Origin: Flavobacterium sasangense DSM 21067
GTDB lineage: Bacteria > Bacteroidota > Bacteroidia > Flavobacteriales > Flavobacteriaceae
Assembly (NCBI RefSeq): GCF_000686885.1
Contig: NZ_JMLU01000027.1
Coordinates: forward strand, 1-41,642
Direction of reading: 5' to 3'
Length of the DNA: 41,642 nt
The translations under genes and the position numbers were made by a program. Below are positions 8,360 to 15,597 of this stretch, piece after piece. A model generated the notes under the pieces. The model was given only the letters and a program-made list of their open reading frames with translations, searched no databases and was not told the DNA's origin. Position 1 is the first letter of the stretch. Each line of letters opens with the position of its first letter.

Positions 8360-9205
8360 TTATTTAAGTATCGACTCTTTTGGTAGTTTTTTATCGATAA
8401 TTTGAAGCTTCAAAAGTTGTTCCATTATTTTATCTAGAGTTGGAGCTGTCATTTGTTTTTGCGACCAACGTGTTAATTTTAACCATTCTTGAATCGCTTC
8501 TACATTTTGATTGTATTTAGAAGCTAAGGTTCTGTCAATACTCGGAATCATTTTGAATTCTTCTGTTGTGGTATTGATGATGTCTAAAATTTGGTCGATT
8601 ACTTTTGGATGATTTTCCAAAACTTCATTTCTAACCGCGATTACAAAACAAGGCCAAGGAGTAGGGCAATCCGCAATTCTTCTGAAAATTCCTTTATCTA
8701 CTAATGGTTGCGTCATAAAACGCTCCCACATGAAGTAATCTGCTTTTCCTGAAGTTAAGCTTTCAACCGCGCCATCAATGGTGTTTACGATTTCAAATTG
8801 CAAGTTTTCAGTGTTCCAATTTTGATTTTGCGCATTCACAATACTCATCAAATGTGAACCAGAACCCATGCGAGAAATCGCTACTTTTTTATGTTCTAAA
8901 TCCGAAAGTGTTTTATAATTAGAATTAGCAGCCAAATGAATTCCCCAAATTAATGGACTTTGCACATAAACTTGCACAATCTTACTCGGATTTCCAGCAG
9001 CGATGTCTTTGATGATGCCTTCAGTAAGAATTACAGCAATATCAGTTTCACCATCGCGCAACATTTGACACATTTTTCCTGTCCCTTCCGGAACATCGGT
9101 CCATTGTAAATCGATTCCAACGGCTTCAAATTCACCATCTTCGATACTCATGTGCCAAGGTAAGTTAAAATGTTCTGGAACTCCAGCTATTTTGATTGTT
9201 TTCAT
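8360..9205 (-). CDS. cytosolic periplasmic-binding-protein-like protein
   Basis: The 281-residue chain has the type II periplasmic-binding fold pattern of the NMT1/THI5-like group: MKTIKIAGVPEHFNLPWHM, then a DIAVILTEG hinge, KVAISRMGSGSHLMS, and GAVESLTSGKADYFMWERF. It starts directly with the first beta strand and has no signal peptide or lipobox, so it should stay in the cytoplasm, and no permease or ATPase gene is next to it. A family of such signal-less binding proteins shared by some bacteria and fungi is known, but I cannot assign a ligand. Its start overlaps the GNAT stop by 4 bases (ATGA), a sign of translational coupling. Confidence 0.65.
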   Translation of the reverse strand: MKTIKIAGVPEHFNLPWHMSIEDGEFEAVGIDLQWTDVPEGTGKMCQMLRDGETDIAVILTEGIIKDIAAGNPSKIVQVYVQSPLIWGIHLAANSNYKTLSDLEHKKVAISRMGSGSHLMSIVNAQNQNWNTENLQFEIVNTIDGAVESLTSGKADYFMWERFMTQPLVDKGIFRRIADCPTPWPCFVIAVRNEVLENHPKVIDQILDIINTTTEEFKMIPSIDRTLASKYNQNVEAIQEWLKLTRWSQKQMTAPTLDKIMEQLLKLQIIDKKLPKESILK

Positions 9206-9756
9206 AATTCTAAATTCTGATTTCTAAACTCTAATTTCTTTAACTGCCACCATTTCCAAGTTACGCCATTTTCATCAGGATAATCTTCCATAAAATGGAA
9301 ACCTACTTTTTGCAACACATGATTAGAAGCACCGTTTTGGGCATGGGTGTAAGCATTCATTTCTTGAATATTCATTTGGTTAAAGCCATAGTCTAGCCAA
9401 GCGTTTGAAGCTTCCGTAGCGAAACCTTTGTTCCAAAATTTTTCATTTAAACGATAGCCGTAATCATAGAAATTAGTGTTTCCGTTTTCTACATGATCGT
9501 TTACGAATTTAATTCCTGTCCAACCTATAAGTTCATTCGTATCTTTTGTGATAGCAACAAAACGTCCGATTCCATTATCCATGTATTGCTGTCTAACCAT
9601 ATCAATGTAAGCATGAACTTCATCAATATTTACAACGGGTTTTTGCCATAGATATTTGTGAACATTAGGATTGCAATCCATTTCAAATAGAGCATTTGCA
9701 TCTTCGTGACGCATTTCTCTTAGGATTAATCTGGGTGTTTCTAGAATTAAATTCAT
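9202..9756 (-). CDS. GNAT-family N-acetyltransferase (RimJ/RimL type)
   Basis: The 184-residue protein starts LETPRLILREMRHEDA, as RimJ/RimL-type acetyltransferases do, and has the acetyl-CoA-binding region with RLNEKFWNKGFATEA (about 102-116) and the C-terminal ASNHVLQKVGF. The family acetylates alpha-amino groups of proteins or small amines; the substrate here is not known. The last residues (KLEFRNQNLEL) read through a low-complexity repeat, suggesting the native C-terminus was extended by intergenic repeat sequence. It overlaps the next gene by 4 bases. Confidence 0.85.
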   Translation of the reverse strand: MNLILETPRLILREMRHEDANALFEMDCNPNVHKYLWQKPVVNIDEVHAYIDMVRQQYMDNGIGRFVAITKDTNELIGWTGIKFVNDHVENGNTNFYDYGYRLNEKFWNKGFATEASNAWLDYGFNQMNIQEMNAYTHAQNGASNHVLQKVGFHFMEDYPDENGVTWKWWQLKKLEFRNQNLEL

Positions 9757-9847
9757 TTTATAATTTCATCATTCAAAATTCGTTATTCGATATTCAACGT
9801 TTAAACTTGAAATAGTCAATTTTGAACAACGAATATTGAAGTTTTAA

Positions 9848-10714
9848 CTACTCTGCTAACTTATTTAAAGTATATTCAATTAATTCATCTACAGCTTTGT
9901 AAGGGTCTTCACTGAAAGTTCCAGTTGCACGATTAGCAATGATGGCATTTAACGATAAACAGTTGTGACCTAATAGTTTTCCTAAACCATAAATTGCTCC
10001 AGTTTCCATTTCTAAATTCGTCATTCGTGTTCCGTTGAAATTGAAACTATCCATTTTAGAATTTAATTCTGGATCTTGAATTCCTAAACGTACTACACGA
10101 CCTTGTGGACCGTAAAATCCACCTGCTGTTCCTGTGAATCCTTTGAAGATTTTATCGCTTTCTAAACGTTTTTCTAAGGTTTTACTTCCTGCAATTACAT
10201 ACGGACGGCCTTTTCTCATATCCCAATTGGTTTGAGCGATAAACGCTTCTTCCATTTCGGTTTCCGAAATCTCATCAATTAAATAGGAGCGAAGCATGTT
10301 ATCCAAACCTAAACCATATTGACTCATTACAAAACTATCACAAGGAATATCGGCTTGTAAAGAACCCGAAGTTCCGATACGAACAATGTTTAAAGAAGTC
10401 AATTCTTTTTTAACGGTTCTAGTTTCTAAATCTACGTTTACCAAAGCGTCTAATTCGTTCATTACGATATCGATGTTATCTGGACCAATTCCAGAAGACA
10501 TAACGGTAATTCTTTTGCCTTTATACGTTCCAGTTTGCGTTTTAAATTCGCGTTTTTGAGTCGTAAACTCAATGGAGTCAAAGTGTTTTGTAATTTTCTC
10601 AACACGGTTTTGATCCCCAACGAAGATAATATCGTTAGCGATTTGTCCAGGTTTTAAATTGATGTGATATACACTTCCGTCTGGATTTAATATTAATTCT
10701 GATGCTGCAATCAT
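9848..10714 (-). CDS. nucleoside phosphorylase (uridine phosphorylase-like)
   Basis: The 288-residue protein has the PNP/UDP superfamily blocks: a phosphate-binding VGDQNRVEKI near residue 32, SSGIGPDN near 73, RIGTSGSLQ near 112 and the nucleoside-binding NLEMETGAIYGLGKLLGH near 233-250. It cleaves nucleosides with phosphate for salvage. Sequence layout fits the uridine phosphorylase branch better than the hexameric DeoD branch, but base preference cannot be fixed from motifs alone. It stands 52 bases downstream of the SUI1-like gene on the same strand. Confidence 0.85.
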   Translation of the reverse strand: MIAASELILNPDGSVYHINLKPGQIANDIIFVGDQNRVEKITKHFDSIEFTTQKREFKTQTGTYKGKRITVMSSGIGPDNIDIVMNELDALVNVDLETRTVKKELTSLNIVRIGTSGSLQADIPCDSFVMSQYGLGLDNMLRSYLIDEISETEMEEAFIAQTNWDMRKGRPYVIAGSKTLEKRLESDKIFKGFTGTAGGFYGPQGRVVRLGIQDPELNSKMDSFNFNGTRMTNLEMETGAIYGLGKLLGHNCLSLNAIIANRATGTFSEDPYKAVDELIEYTLNKLAE

Positions 10715-10766
10715 TTTATGTTTATAAGTTTATGAGTTTAAAAGTTTAAAAGTGTTTGGTGCTTTC

Positions 10767-11099
10767 TTAACCTCCAACTCGTTTTGTTTTGAATCCTTTA
10801 TCTTGTAATATTTTCATGATTTTATCACGATAATCACCTTGAATGATGATTTCTCCATCTTTAAACGTGCCACCAACTGCTAATTTGCTTTTGATTTCCT
10901 TCGCTAAGATTTTAAAATCTTCGTCTTCACCTTCATATCCTGAAATAATCGTGGTAGGTTTTCCTTTGCGCTTCTCATATTTACAAATCATAGGTTCTTT
11001 TTGAACGAATAATTCGTGAGGTGTATCCTCGATAGCTTCTGGTTCGTTAGAAACTTCGTGGTTAGGAAATAGTTTTTTTAGTTGTTCTTGTAAGTCCAT
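10767..11099 (-). CDS. SUI1/eIF1-like translation factor (YciH type)
   Basis: The 110-residue protein ends in a SUI1 domain: RKGKPTTIISGYEG, then LAKEIKSKLAVGGTFKDGEI and IIQGDYRDKIMKILQDKGF. Proteins of this YciH type are small bacterial relatives of eukaryotic eIF1 and are thought to affect start-site selection under stress. The N-terminal third is acidic and variable, as usual. Identification of the domain is firm; the cellular role is inferred from the family. Confidence 0.9.
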   Translation of the reverse strand: MDLQEQLKKLFPNHEVSNEPEAIEDTPHELFVQKEPMICKYEKRKGKPTTIISGYEGEDEDFKILAKEIKSKLAVGGTFKDGEIIIQGDYRDKIMKILQDKGFKTKRVGG

Positions 11100-11102
11100 A
11101 TT

Positions 11103-11125
11103 TTAGCACGCGGATAAAACGGATT
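11103..11125 (+). repeat. left inverted repeat flanking the GxxExxY pseudogene
   Basis: This 23-base block (ttagcacgcggat...cggatt) matches the reverse complement of 11595-11617 at 22 of 23 positions. Its core gcacgcggat-aaacgg also occurs at 16661 and 16843. Confidence 0.75.
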
Positions 11126-11144
11126 CGCTAAAGCGAAGCGCGAA

Positions 11145-11543
11145 TTAAAACTGATTTTTTCTATTCTTTCTTTTGTTTTCGTAAATTTTTCTTCTGAATT
11201 CAGGTTTTTTTCCAAAATTTAATAGTAAACCAATTTCGCAATCAGTTCCTTTTAAGTAATTGAGCAATTGATTTTCAAACTCTTCAACAATATAATCGGC
11301 AGCTTTTAATTCTAATACGATTGTGTCGTTTACAATTACATCAGCATAATAGTCACCTACGTTTTACCCTTTGTAAAAAACTTTAATTTTTTTATTCGGA
11401 GTTGCTTCAAGTCCTTTTTTTCTTAACTCAATCAATAAGGCATTTTGATAAACTTTTTCAAGAAAACCAAAGCCTAATTCATTGTAAACTTCGTAAAAAG
11501 TCTTTAAAATTAACGATGTTAAATCTTGATGTAATAAGTGCAT
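11145..11543 (-). pseudogene. GxxExxY-family protein interrupted by an in-frame stop
   Basis: Reading the minus strand from ATG at 11543, the frame gives MHLLHQDLTSLILKTFYEVYN, the family motif GFLEKVY (G-x-x-E-x-x-Y), then FYKG followed by TAA at 11366-11364, and resumes in the same frame with NVGDYYADVIVNDTIVLELKAAD, IVEEFENQLLNYLK and TDCEIGLLLNFG to a stop at 11147-11145. Without the stop it would be a normal 132-residue GxxExxY protein, a predicted PD-(D/E)XK nuclease-fold family. The TAA stands where a Gln codon CAA would fit, so a single C-to-T change explains it. The whole gene is bracketed by inverted repeats. Confidence 0.8.
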
Positions 11544-11594
11544 ATATTCTTTTTTTATGGTTTATATCTGTTTTAATCTGCGTTTTACGAAGTA

Positions 11595-11617
11595 AATCCG
11601 TTTCATCCGCGTGCTAA
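11595..11617 (-). repeat. right inverted repeat flanking the GxxExxY pseudogene
   Basis: Reverse complement of the 11103-11125 block with one mismatch. Similarity extends inward more weakly on both sides, toward the gene. It lies 52 bases upstream of the pseudogene start. Confidence 0.75.
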
Positions 11618-11711
11618 TATGGCGTGTATGTATTTTCAATCTTTAAACAAAAAACCAAACCCCAATGTTACTTGGAATTTGGAATTTTATTTATTTGGAA
11701 TGTGATTTCCT

Positions 11712-12665
11712 TTATTTCTTAATCAATCCTAATTCAACCAAACGTTCATGTAAGAATTCACCAGCGGTGATGTCTTCATATAATTTTGGATTGTTTTCAT
11801 CGATACATTCTGGTAAGCAATTTAAACTCATATCGCTTACAGGGTGCATGAAGAAAGGAATTGAATAGCGAGATGAACCCCATAATTCTCTTGGTGGATT
11901 TACCACTTGGTGAATCGTTGATTTCAACTTGTTGTTGGTGTGTCTTGATAACATATCACCTACGTTAATCATCAACTCGTCTGGTTGTGCCATGGCATCA
12001 ATCCATTCTCCGTTGTGATTTTGTACTTGTAATCCTTTTCCTTGAGCTCCCATTAATAAGGTAATCAAGTTAATGTCACCATGAGCTGCTGCACGAACGG
12101 CTCCATCTTTAGGCTCGTCAGTAATAGGTGGGTAGTGGATTGGACGTAAAATACTGTTTCCGTCTTTGATGTATTTATCAAAGTAGAATTCGTCTAATCC
12201 GATGTAAAGTGCTAAAGCTCTTAACACATAAACACCAGTTTTTTCTAACATTTGGTACGCTTCTTTACCTACTTCATTGAATTTAGGTAATTCTGTTACT
12301 TCCACGTTATCTGGATATTCGCCAGCGTACTTTGAACCTTCGCTAACGTATTGTCCAAAATGCCAAAACTCTTTCAAATCTCCAGCAGAGCGACCTTTTG
12401 CATGTTCTTTACCAAAAGAAACATAACCACGTTGTCCGCCAATGCCTGGAATTTCGTATTTAGCTTTGATTTCTAAAGGAAGTGAAAAGAAGTTTCTCAC
12501 TTCTGAATACAATCCCTCTACTAATTTGTCATCTAAAAAATGACCTTTTAATGCTACGAAGCCGATTTCTTCGTAGGCTTTTCCGATTTCATTTACAAAT
12601 TTTTGTTTACGTGCCGGATCATCCGACAGGAAATCACGTAAGTCAACACTAGGAATTTGTTGCAT
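11712..12665 (-). CDS. 2-oxoglutarate/Fe(II)-dependent oxygenase, isopenicillin N synthase family
   Basis: The 317-residue enzyme shows the IPNS-like fold in order: N-terminal IPSVDLRDF and the GFVALKGH block, the Fe ligands H-x-D in AAAHGDINLITLL (about residues 213-227) and His in STIHQVVNPP (about 273), and the co-substrate-binding R-x-S in RYSIPFFMHP (about 285). The family oxidises small molecules using O2 and usually 2-oxoglutarate; the substrate is unknown. It has a strong promoter with a perfect 16-bp palindrome just after the likely transcription start, so it is probably controlled by a dedicated repressor. Confidence 0.85.
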   Translation of the reverse strand: MQQIPSVDLRDFLSDDPARKQKFVNEIGKAYEEIGFVALKGHFLDDKLVEGLYSEVRNFFSLPLEIKAKYEIPGIGGQRGYVSFGKEHAKGRSAGDLKEFWHFGQYVSEGSKYAGEYPDNVEVTELPKFNEVGKEAYQMLEKTGVYVLRALALYIGLDEFYFDKYIKDGNSILRPIHYPPITDEPKDGAVRAAAHGDINLITLLMGAQGKGLQVQNHNGEWIDAMAQPDELMINVGDMLSRHTNNKLKSTIHQVVNPPRELWGSSRYSIPFFMHPVSDMSLNCLPECIDENNPKLYEDITAGEFLHERLVELGLIKK

Positions 12666-12692
12666 ACTTAAGCTTTGTTGTTAATAAATCAT

Positions 12693-12708
12693 TTGGGTTA
12701 TAACCCAA
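12693..12708. promoter_or_regulatory. perfect 16-bp palindrome (candidate operator)
   Basis: TTGGGTTATAACCCAA is a perfect palindrome 28 bases upstream of the oxygenase ATG and directly downstream of its TATATTTG box, overlapping the expected transcription start. A second half-site, TTGGGTTA, lies at 12764-12771. The position suits repression by a dimeric regulator. Confidence 0.6.
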
Positions 12709-12715
12709 GTAAATA

Positions 12716-12743
12716 CAAATATAATTAAATATTTTAAATTCAA
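12716..12743 (-). promoter_or_regulatory. oxygenase promoter (TTG-N17-TATATTTG)
   Basis: On the minus strand TTG at 12743-12741 and TATATTTG at 12723-12716 are 17 bases apart, a close match to the flavobacterial promoter consensus. Confidence 0.65.
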
Positions 12744-12860
12744 AAAAGTAAAGTTATTAACAATTGGGTTAAAGTAAAAAGGAAAAAGGGAAAAGTAAAA
12801 AGGGATAAGGGAATAGTGGAAATATAGCTTGAACTGGTTTTACAAAACTTGAAATTAATT

Positions 12861-12919
12861 CTTAGTGCTCTTTACGTTAAAATTTGAACTTGAATTTGAA
12901 CTTGCTCTTGACTTTGATT
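12861..12919. repeat. dispersed intergenic repeat, copy 2 (inverted)
   Basis: The reverse complement of this stretch matches much of 2353-2425: repeated caagttcaaatt units followed by ttaacgtaaagagcactaa. It lies in the 337-base spacer between the oxygenase gene and the E1 gene, which otherwise holds only the two promoters and AT-rich sequence. Confidence 0.5.
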
Positions 12920-12969
12920 TTTTAACTTTCTTTTTTTATAACAATTCGCTTTCAAAATGTTATTTTTAT

Positions 12970-12977
12970 TACTTTTG
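12970..12977 (+). promoter_or_regulatory. E1 gene promoter -7 box TACTTTTG
   Basis: TACTTTTG matches TAnnTTTG, 25 bases before the ATG at 13003. No clear -33 element. Confidence 0.4.
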
Positions 12978-13002
12978 AGCAAAATTTAATTGTTCCATCA
13001 TC

Positions 13003-14979
13003 ATGAACTTTGAAAGAAAAGATTTATCGAATTCGCAACTACTTGATTTATACAAGAAAATCTTAAAACCGCGTTTGATTGAAGAGAAAATGTTGATTCT
13101 AATCCGTCAAGGAAAAGTATCGAAATGGTTCTCTGGAATTGGGCAAGAAGCTATTTCTGTGGGGATAACTTCTGTTTTGGATAAAGATGAATATATTTTA
13201 CCAATGCACCGTAATTTAGGAGTATTTACAACTCGTGATATTCCTTTACACCGCTTATTTTCGCAATGGCAGGGAAAGAAAAACGGATTTACAAAAGGAC
13301 GCGACAGAAGTTTCCACTTTGGAACGCAAGAATATAAAATTATTGGTATGATTTCGCATTTAGGTCCTCAATTAGGAATTGCAGACGGAATTGCTTTAGC
13401 CAATAAACTAAGAAAGAACGGAAAAGTAACCGCTGTATTTACAGGTGAAGGTGCAACTTCAGAAGGCGATTTTCACGAAGCGTTGAATATTGCTGCTGTT
13501 TGGGAATTACCTGTTTTATTTGTGATTGAAAATAACGGTTACGGATTATCAACTCCAACCAATGAGCAATACCGTTGCGAAAACCTTGCTGATAAAGGGG
13601 TTGGTTACGGAATGGAAAGCCACATTGTAGATGGAAATAACTTATTAGAAGTAGTGCATTTGATTTCGGAATTAAAAGCTTCTATGGTTGAAAATCCGCG
13701 TCCAGTGTTGTTAGAGTTCAAAACGTTTAGAATGCGTGGACATGAAGAGGCGAGTGGTACGAAGTATGTTCCGCAAGAATTAATGGACATGTGGGCAGTG
13801 AAAGACCCAGTTGAAAATTATAGAAATTACTTAAAAGCTACGGCAGTTTTATCAGATGAAGATGATGAGGCTATCAGAGCTGAAATTAAGAAAGAAATTG
13901 ATAGGGATTGGGCAAAAGTTCAAGAAGAGCCAGAAATTGTAGCTTCTTTGGAAGAAGAATTAGGAGATGTTTACAAACCGTACGAATTTGAAGCATTCAA
14001 TCCATCTTCTGAAGTAGAAAATATTCGTGTGATTGATGCGATTTCGAATGGTTTACGTCAGTCGATGGAACGCCATGAGAATTTGGTAATCATGGGACAA
14101 GATATCGCCGAATATGGTGGTGCTTTCAAAATTACGGACGGATTTGTAGCGCAATTTGGAAAAGAAAGAGTTAGAAATACACCAATCTGTGAAAGCGCTG
14201 TAGTTTCAGCGGCTAACGGATTATCCATAAACGGATTTAAAGCGGTAATGGAAATGCAATTTGCGGATTTCGTTTCAACCGGATTTAACCCAATCGTAAA
14301 CTTATTAGCAAAGCAACATTACAGATGGCAAGAAAAGTCGGATGTGGTGGTGCGTATGCCTTGCGGTGGTGGTACTCAAGCAGGACCTTTCCACTCACAA
14401 ACTAACGAAGCTTGGTTTACCAAAACTCCAGGATTGAAAGTAGTGTATCCAGCATTTCCTTATGACGCAAAAGGTTTATTGAATACCGCAATTAACGATC
14501 CAAATCCAGTATTATTCTTCGAACACAAGCAATTGTACAGAAGTGTGTATCAAGATGTGCCAAAAGATTATTACACATTACCTTTCGGAAAAGCTTCGTT
14601 AATTAAAGAAGGAACAGATGTTACGATTATTTCATTTGGAGCAGGCGTTCATTGGGCTTTAGAAACTTTGGCTAAAAATCCAGAAATCAAAGCAGACTTA
14701 TTAGATTTAAGAACTTTACAACCAATGGATTGGGATGCAATTTACGCTTCAGTTAAGAAAACTAATAAAGTAATCATTTTACAAGAAGATACTTTGTTTG
14801 GTGGTGTAGCAAGCGATATTTCTGCTATGATTATGGAAAACTGTTTCGAATACTTAGACGCTCCAGTAAGAAGAGTAGGAAGTTTAGAATCAGCGATTCC
14901 ATTCATGAAGACGTTGGAAGATCAATATTTACCAAAAGGTAGATTTGAAACAGAATTAAAAGAGCTTTTGGCTTATTAA
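13003..14979 (+). CDS. 2-oxoacid dehydrogenase E1, fused alpha and beta subunits
   Basis: The 658-residue protein joins both E1 subunits. The alpha part (about 1-330) has the thiamine-diphosphate motif starting GEGATSEGDFHEA near residue 148 and ending in ENNGYG. The beta part (about 338-658) starts IRVIDAISNGLRQSMERHEN and has MGQDIAEYGGAFK, the GGGTQAGPFHSQ loop and a transketolase C-terminal domain (VIILQEDTLFGGVASDI). E1 decarboxylates a 2-oxoacid and passes the acyl group to lipoyl-E2; the fusion type in Bacteroidota is usually taken to be the branched-chain 2-oxoacid enzyme. No E2 or E3 gene is adjacent. It is followed by a strong terminator. Confidence 0.9.
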   Translation: MNFERKDLSNSQLLDLYKKILKPRLIEEKMLILIRQGKVSKWFSGIGQEAISVGITSVLDKDEYILPMHRNLGVFTTRDIPLHRLFSQWQGKKNGFTKGRDRSFHFGTQEYKIIGMISHLGPQLGIADGIALANKLRKNGKVTAVFTGEGATSEGDFHEALNIAAVWELPVLFVIENNGYGLSTPTNEQYRCENLADKGVGYGMESHIVDGNNLLEVVHLISELKASMVENPRPVLLEFKTFRMRGHEEASGTKYVPQELMDMWAVKDPVENYRNYLKATAVLSDEDDEAIRAEIKKEIDRDWAKVQEEPEIVASLEEELGDVYKPYEFEAFNPSSEVENIRVIDAISNGLRQSMERHENLVIMGQDIAEYGGAFKITDGFVAQFGKERVRNTPICESAVVSAANGLSINGFKAVMEMQFADFVSTGFNPIVNLLAKQHYRWQEKSDVVVRMPCGGGTQAGPFHSQTNEAWFTKTPGLKVVYPAFPYDAKGLLNTAINDPNPVLFFEHKQLYRSVYQDVPKDYYTLPFGKASLIKEGTDVTIISFGAGVHWALETLAKNPEIKADLLDLRTLQPMDWDAIYASVKKTNKVIILQEDTLFGGVASDISAMIMENCFEYLDAPVRRVGSLESAIPFMKTLEDQYLPKGRFETELKELLAY

Positions 14980-15000
14980 TTCATTCATCATAAATTATTA

Positions 15001-15028
15001 AAAGACACTTTCGGGTGTCTTTTTTTTG
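15001..15028 (+). terminator. terminator after the E1 gene
   Basis: An 8-bp stem (aaagacac with gtgtcttt, loop of 6) is followed by a run of T, 21 bases after the stop codon. Confidence 0.9.
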
Positions 15029-15035
15029 GTTCTAT

Positions 15036-15237
15036 AGTTCTCGATACAATTTTTAAAAGCAAAAATTAGCATTTTTCCTTTCAAAAATTACTCGAAATGA
15101 CGACTGAGAGGTTTCGTTTATATAGTTTTTAAGCTCTTAGCTTAACGTTTTTTAATTCCATATTTCCTCTACCGTCACTTCGAGTGTTTTGGATTTGGAA
15201 AGCCTTAGATTTACAAAACCAAAATGTATCGAGAACT
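15036..15237. repeat. nested inverted repeat of about 200 bp
   Basis: Outer arms 15036-15052 and 15221-15237 (agttctcgatac...) match at 15 or 16 of 17 positions. Inner arms near 15091-15103 (ctcgaaatgacga) and 15172-15184 (ccgtcacttcgag) also pair. The ctcgaaatgac motif recurs at 29850-29860. This looks like one of the palindromic intergenic repeats common in flavobacterial genomes, or a decayed miniature element. Confidence 0.5.
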
Positions 15238-15254
15238 AATGAAAAAAATTCTCT

Positions 15255-15366
15255 TTGCATACACTATCCATACTGTATCTATACTGTATCTATACTGTAT
15301 CCATACTTCTGGCATACACTAACCATACTTAACGCATACACTCCTCATACACTCGGCATACTTAAA
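15255..15366. repeat. degenerate tandem repeat, 10-11-base period
   Basis: Three 11-base units of the type tactgtatcta run from 15271 to 15303 and are surrounded by about eight further catac/catacact units spaced roughly every 10-11 bases. No coding frame here has family features. The near-helical period suggests protein-binding or bent DNA, or simple slippage. Confidence 0.65.
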
Positions 15367-15410
15367 CTGATAAAAATTAAAGGGTTGAATAGAACGATTT
15401 GATAGCTTTT

Positions 15411-15450
15411 GACGGGTTTTGACGGGTTTTGACAGGTTTTGACACCTTTT
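15411..15450. repeat. 10-base tandem repeat (gacgggtttt x 4)
   Basis: Four consecutive 10-base units: gacgggtttt twice, then gacaggtttt and gacacctttt. It follows the 11-base array after 44 bases and has the same near-helical period. Confidence 0.8.
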
Positions 15451-15501
15451 GTTGCCAAATGAAGGGTGCAACCTCAAATTATAGGGGTTTTGTTCGTAGT
15501 T

Positions 15502-15565
15502 TGTTCGTATGTTGTTCCTATGCGCTTCGTAAAAAGGGGTGCTTATACGAACAACATAGGAACAA
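15502..15565. repeat. overlapping inverted repeats before the WYL gene end
   Basis: The left side holds tgttcgtat (15502-15510) and ttgttcctatg (15512-15522); the right side holds their exact complements atacgaaca (15545-15553) and cataggaacaa (15555-15565) in the same order. The two pairs cross and cannot both form one simple hairpin, while a third pairing (tatgttgttc 15508-15517 with 15549-15558) is also possible. It could be a bidirectional terminator zone or a DNA site. The remaining spacer to 15597 shows no gene. Confidence 0.5.
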
Positions 15566-15597
15566 AGGTAGAAGGAAATACAAAAAGATATTAAAGT

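Noticed and set aside
9757..9847. Inverted pair of attcaaaattcgttattcg-like sequence
   Set aside because: Low-complexity AT-rich repeat of a type widespread in flavobacterial spacers; pairing is imperfect and no function is suggested.
15184..15402. 72-codon frame in the repeat-rich spacer
   Set aside because: It runs through the 11-base tandem repeats and the inverted repeat arm; its composition is repeat-derived and no family features are seen.
15255..15450. CRISPR array
   Set aside because: Units are only 10-11 bases with no unique spacers, and no cas genes are in the window.
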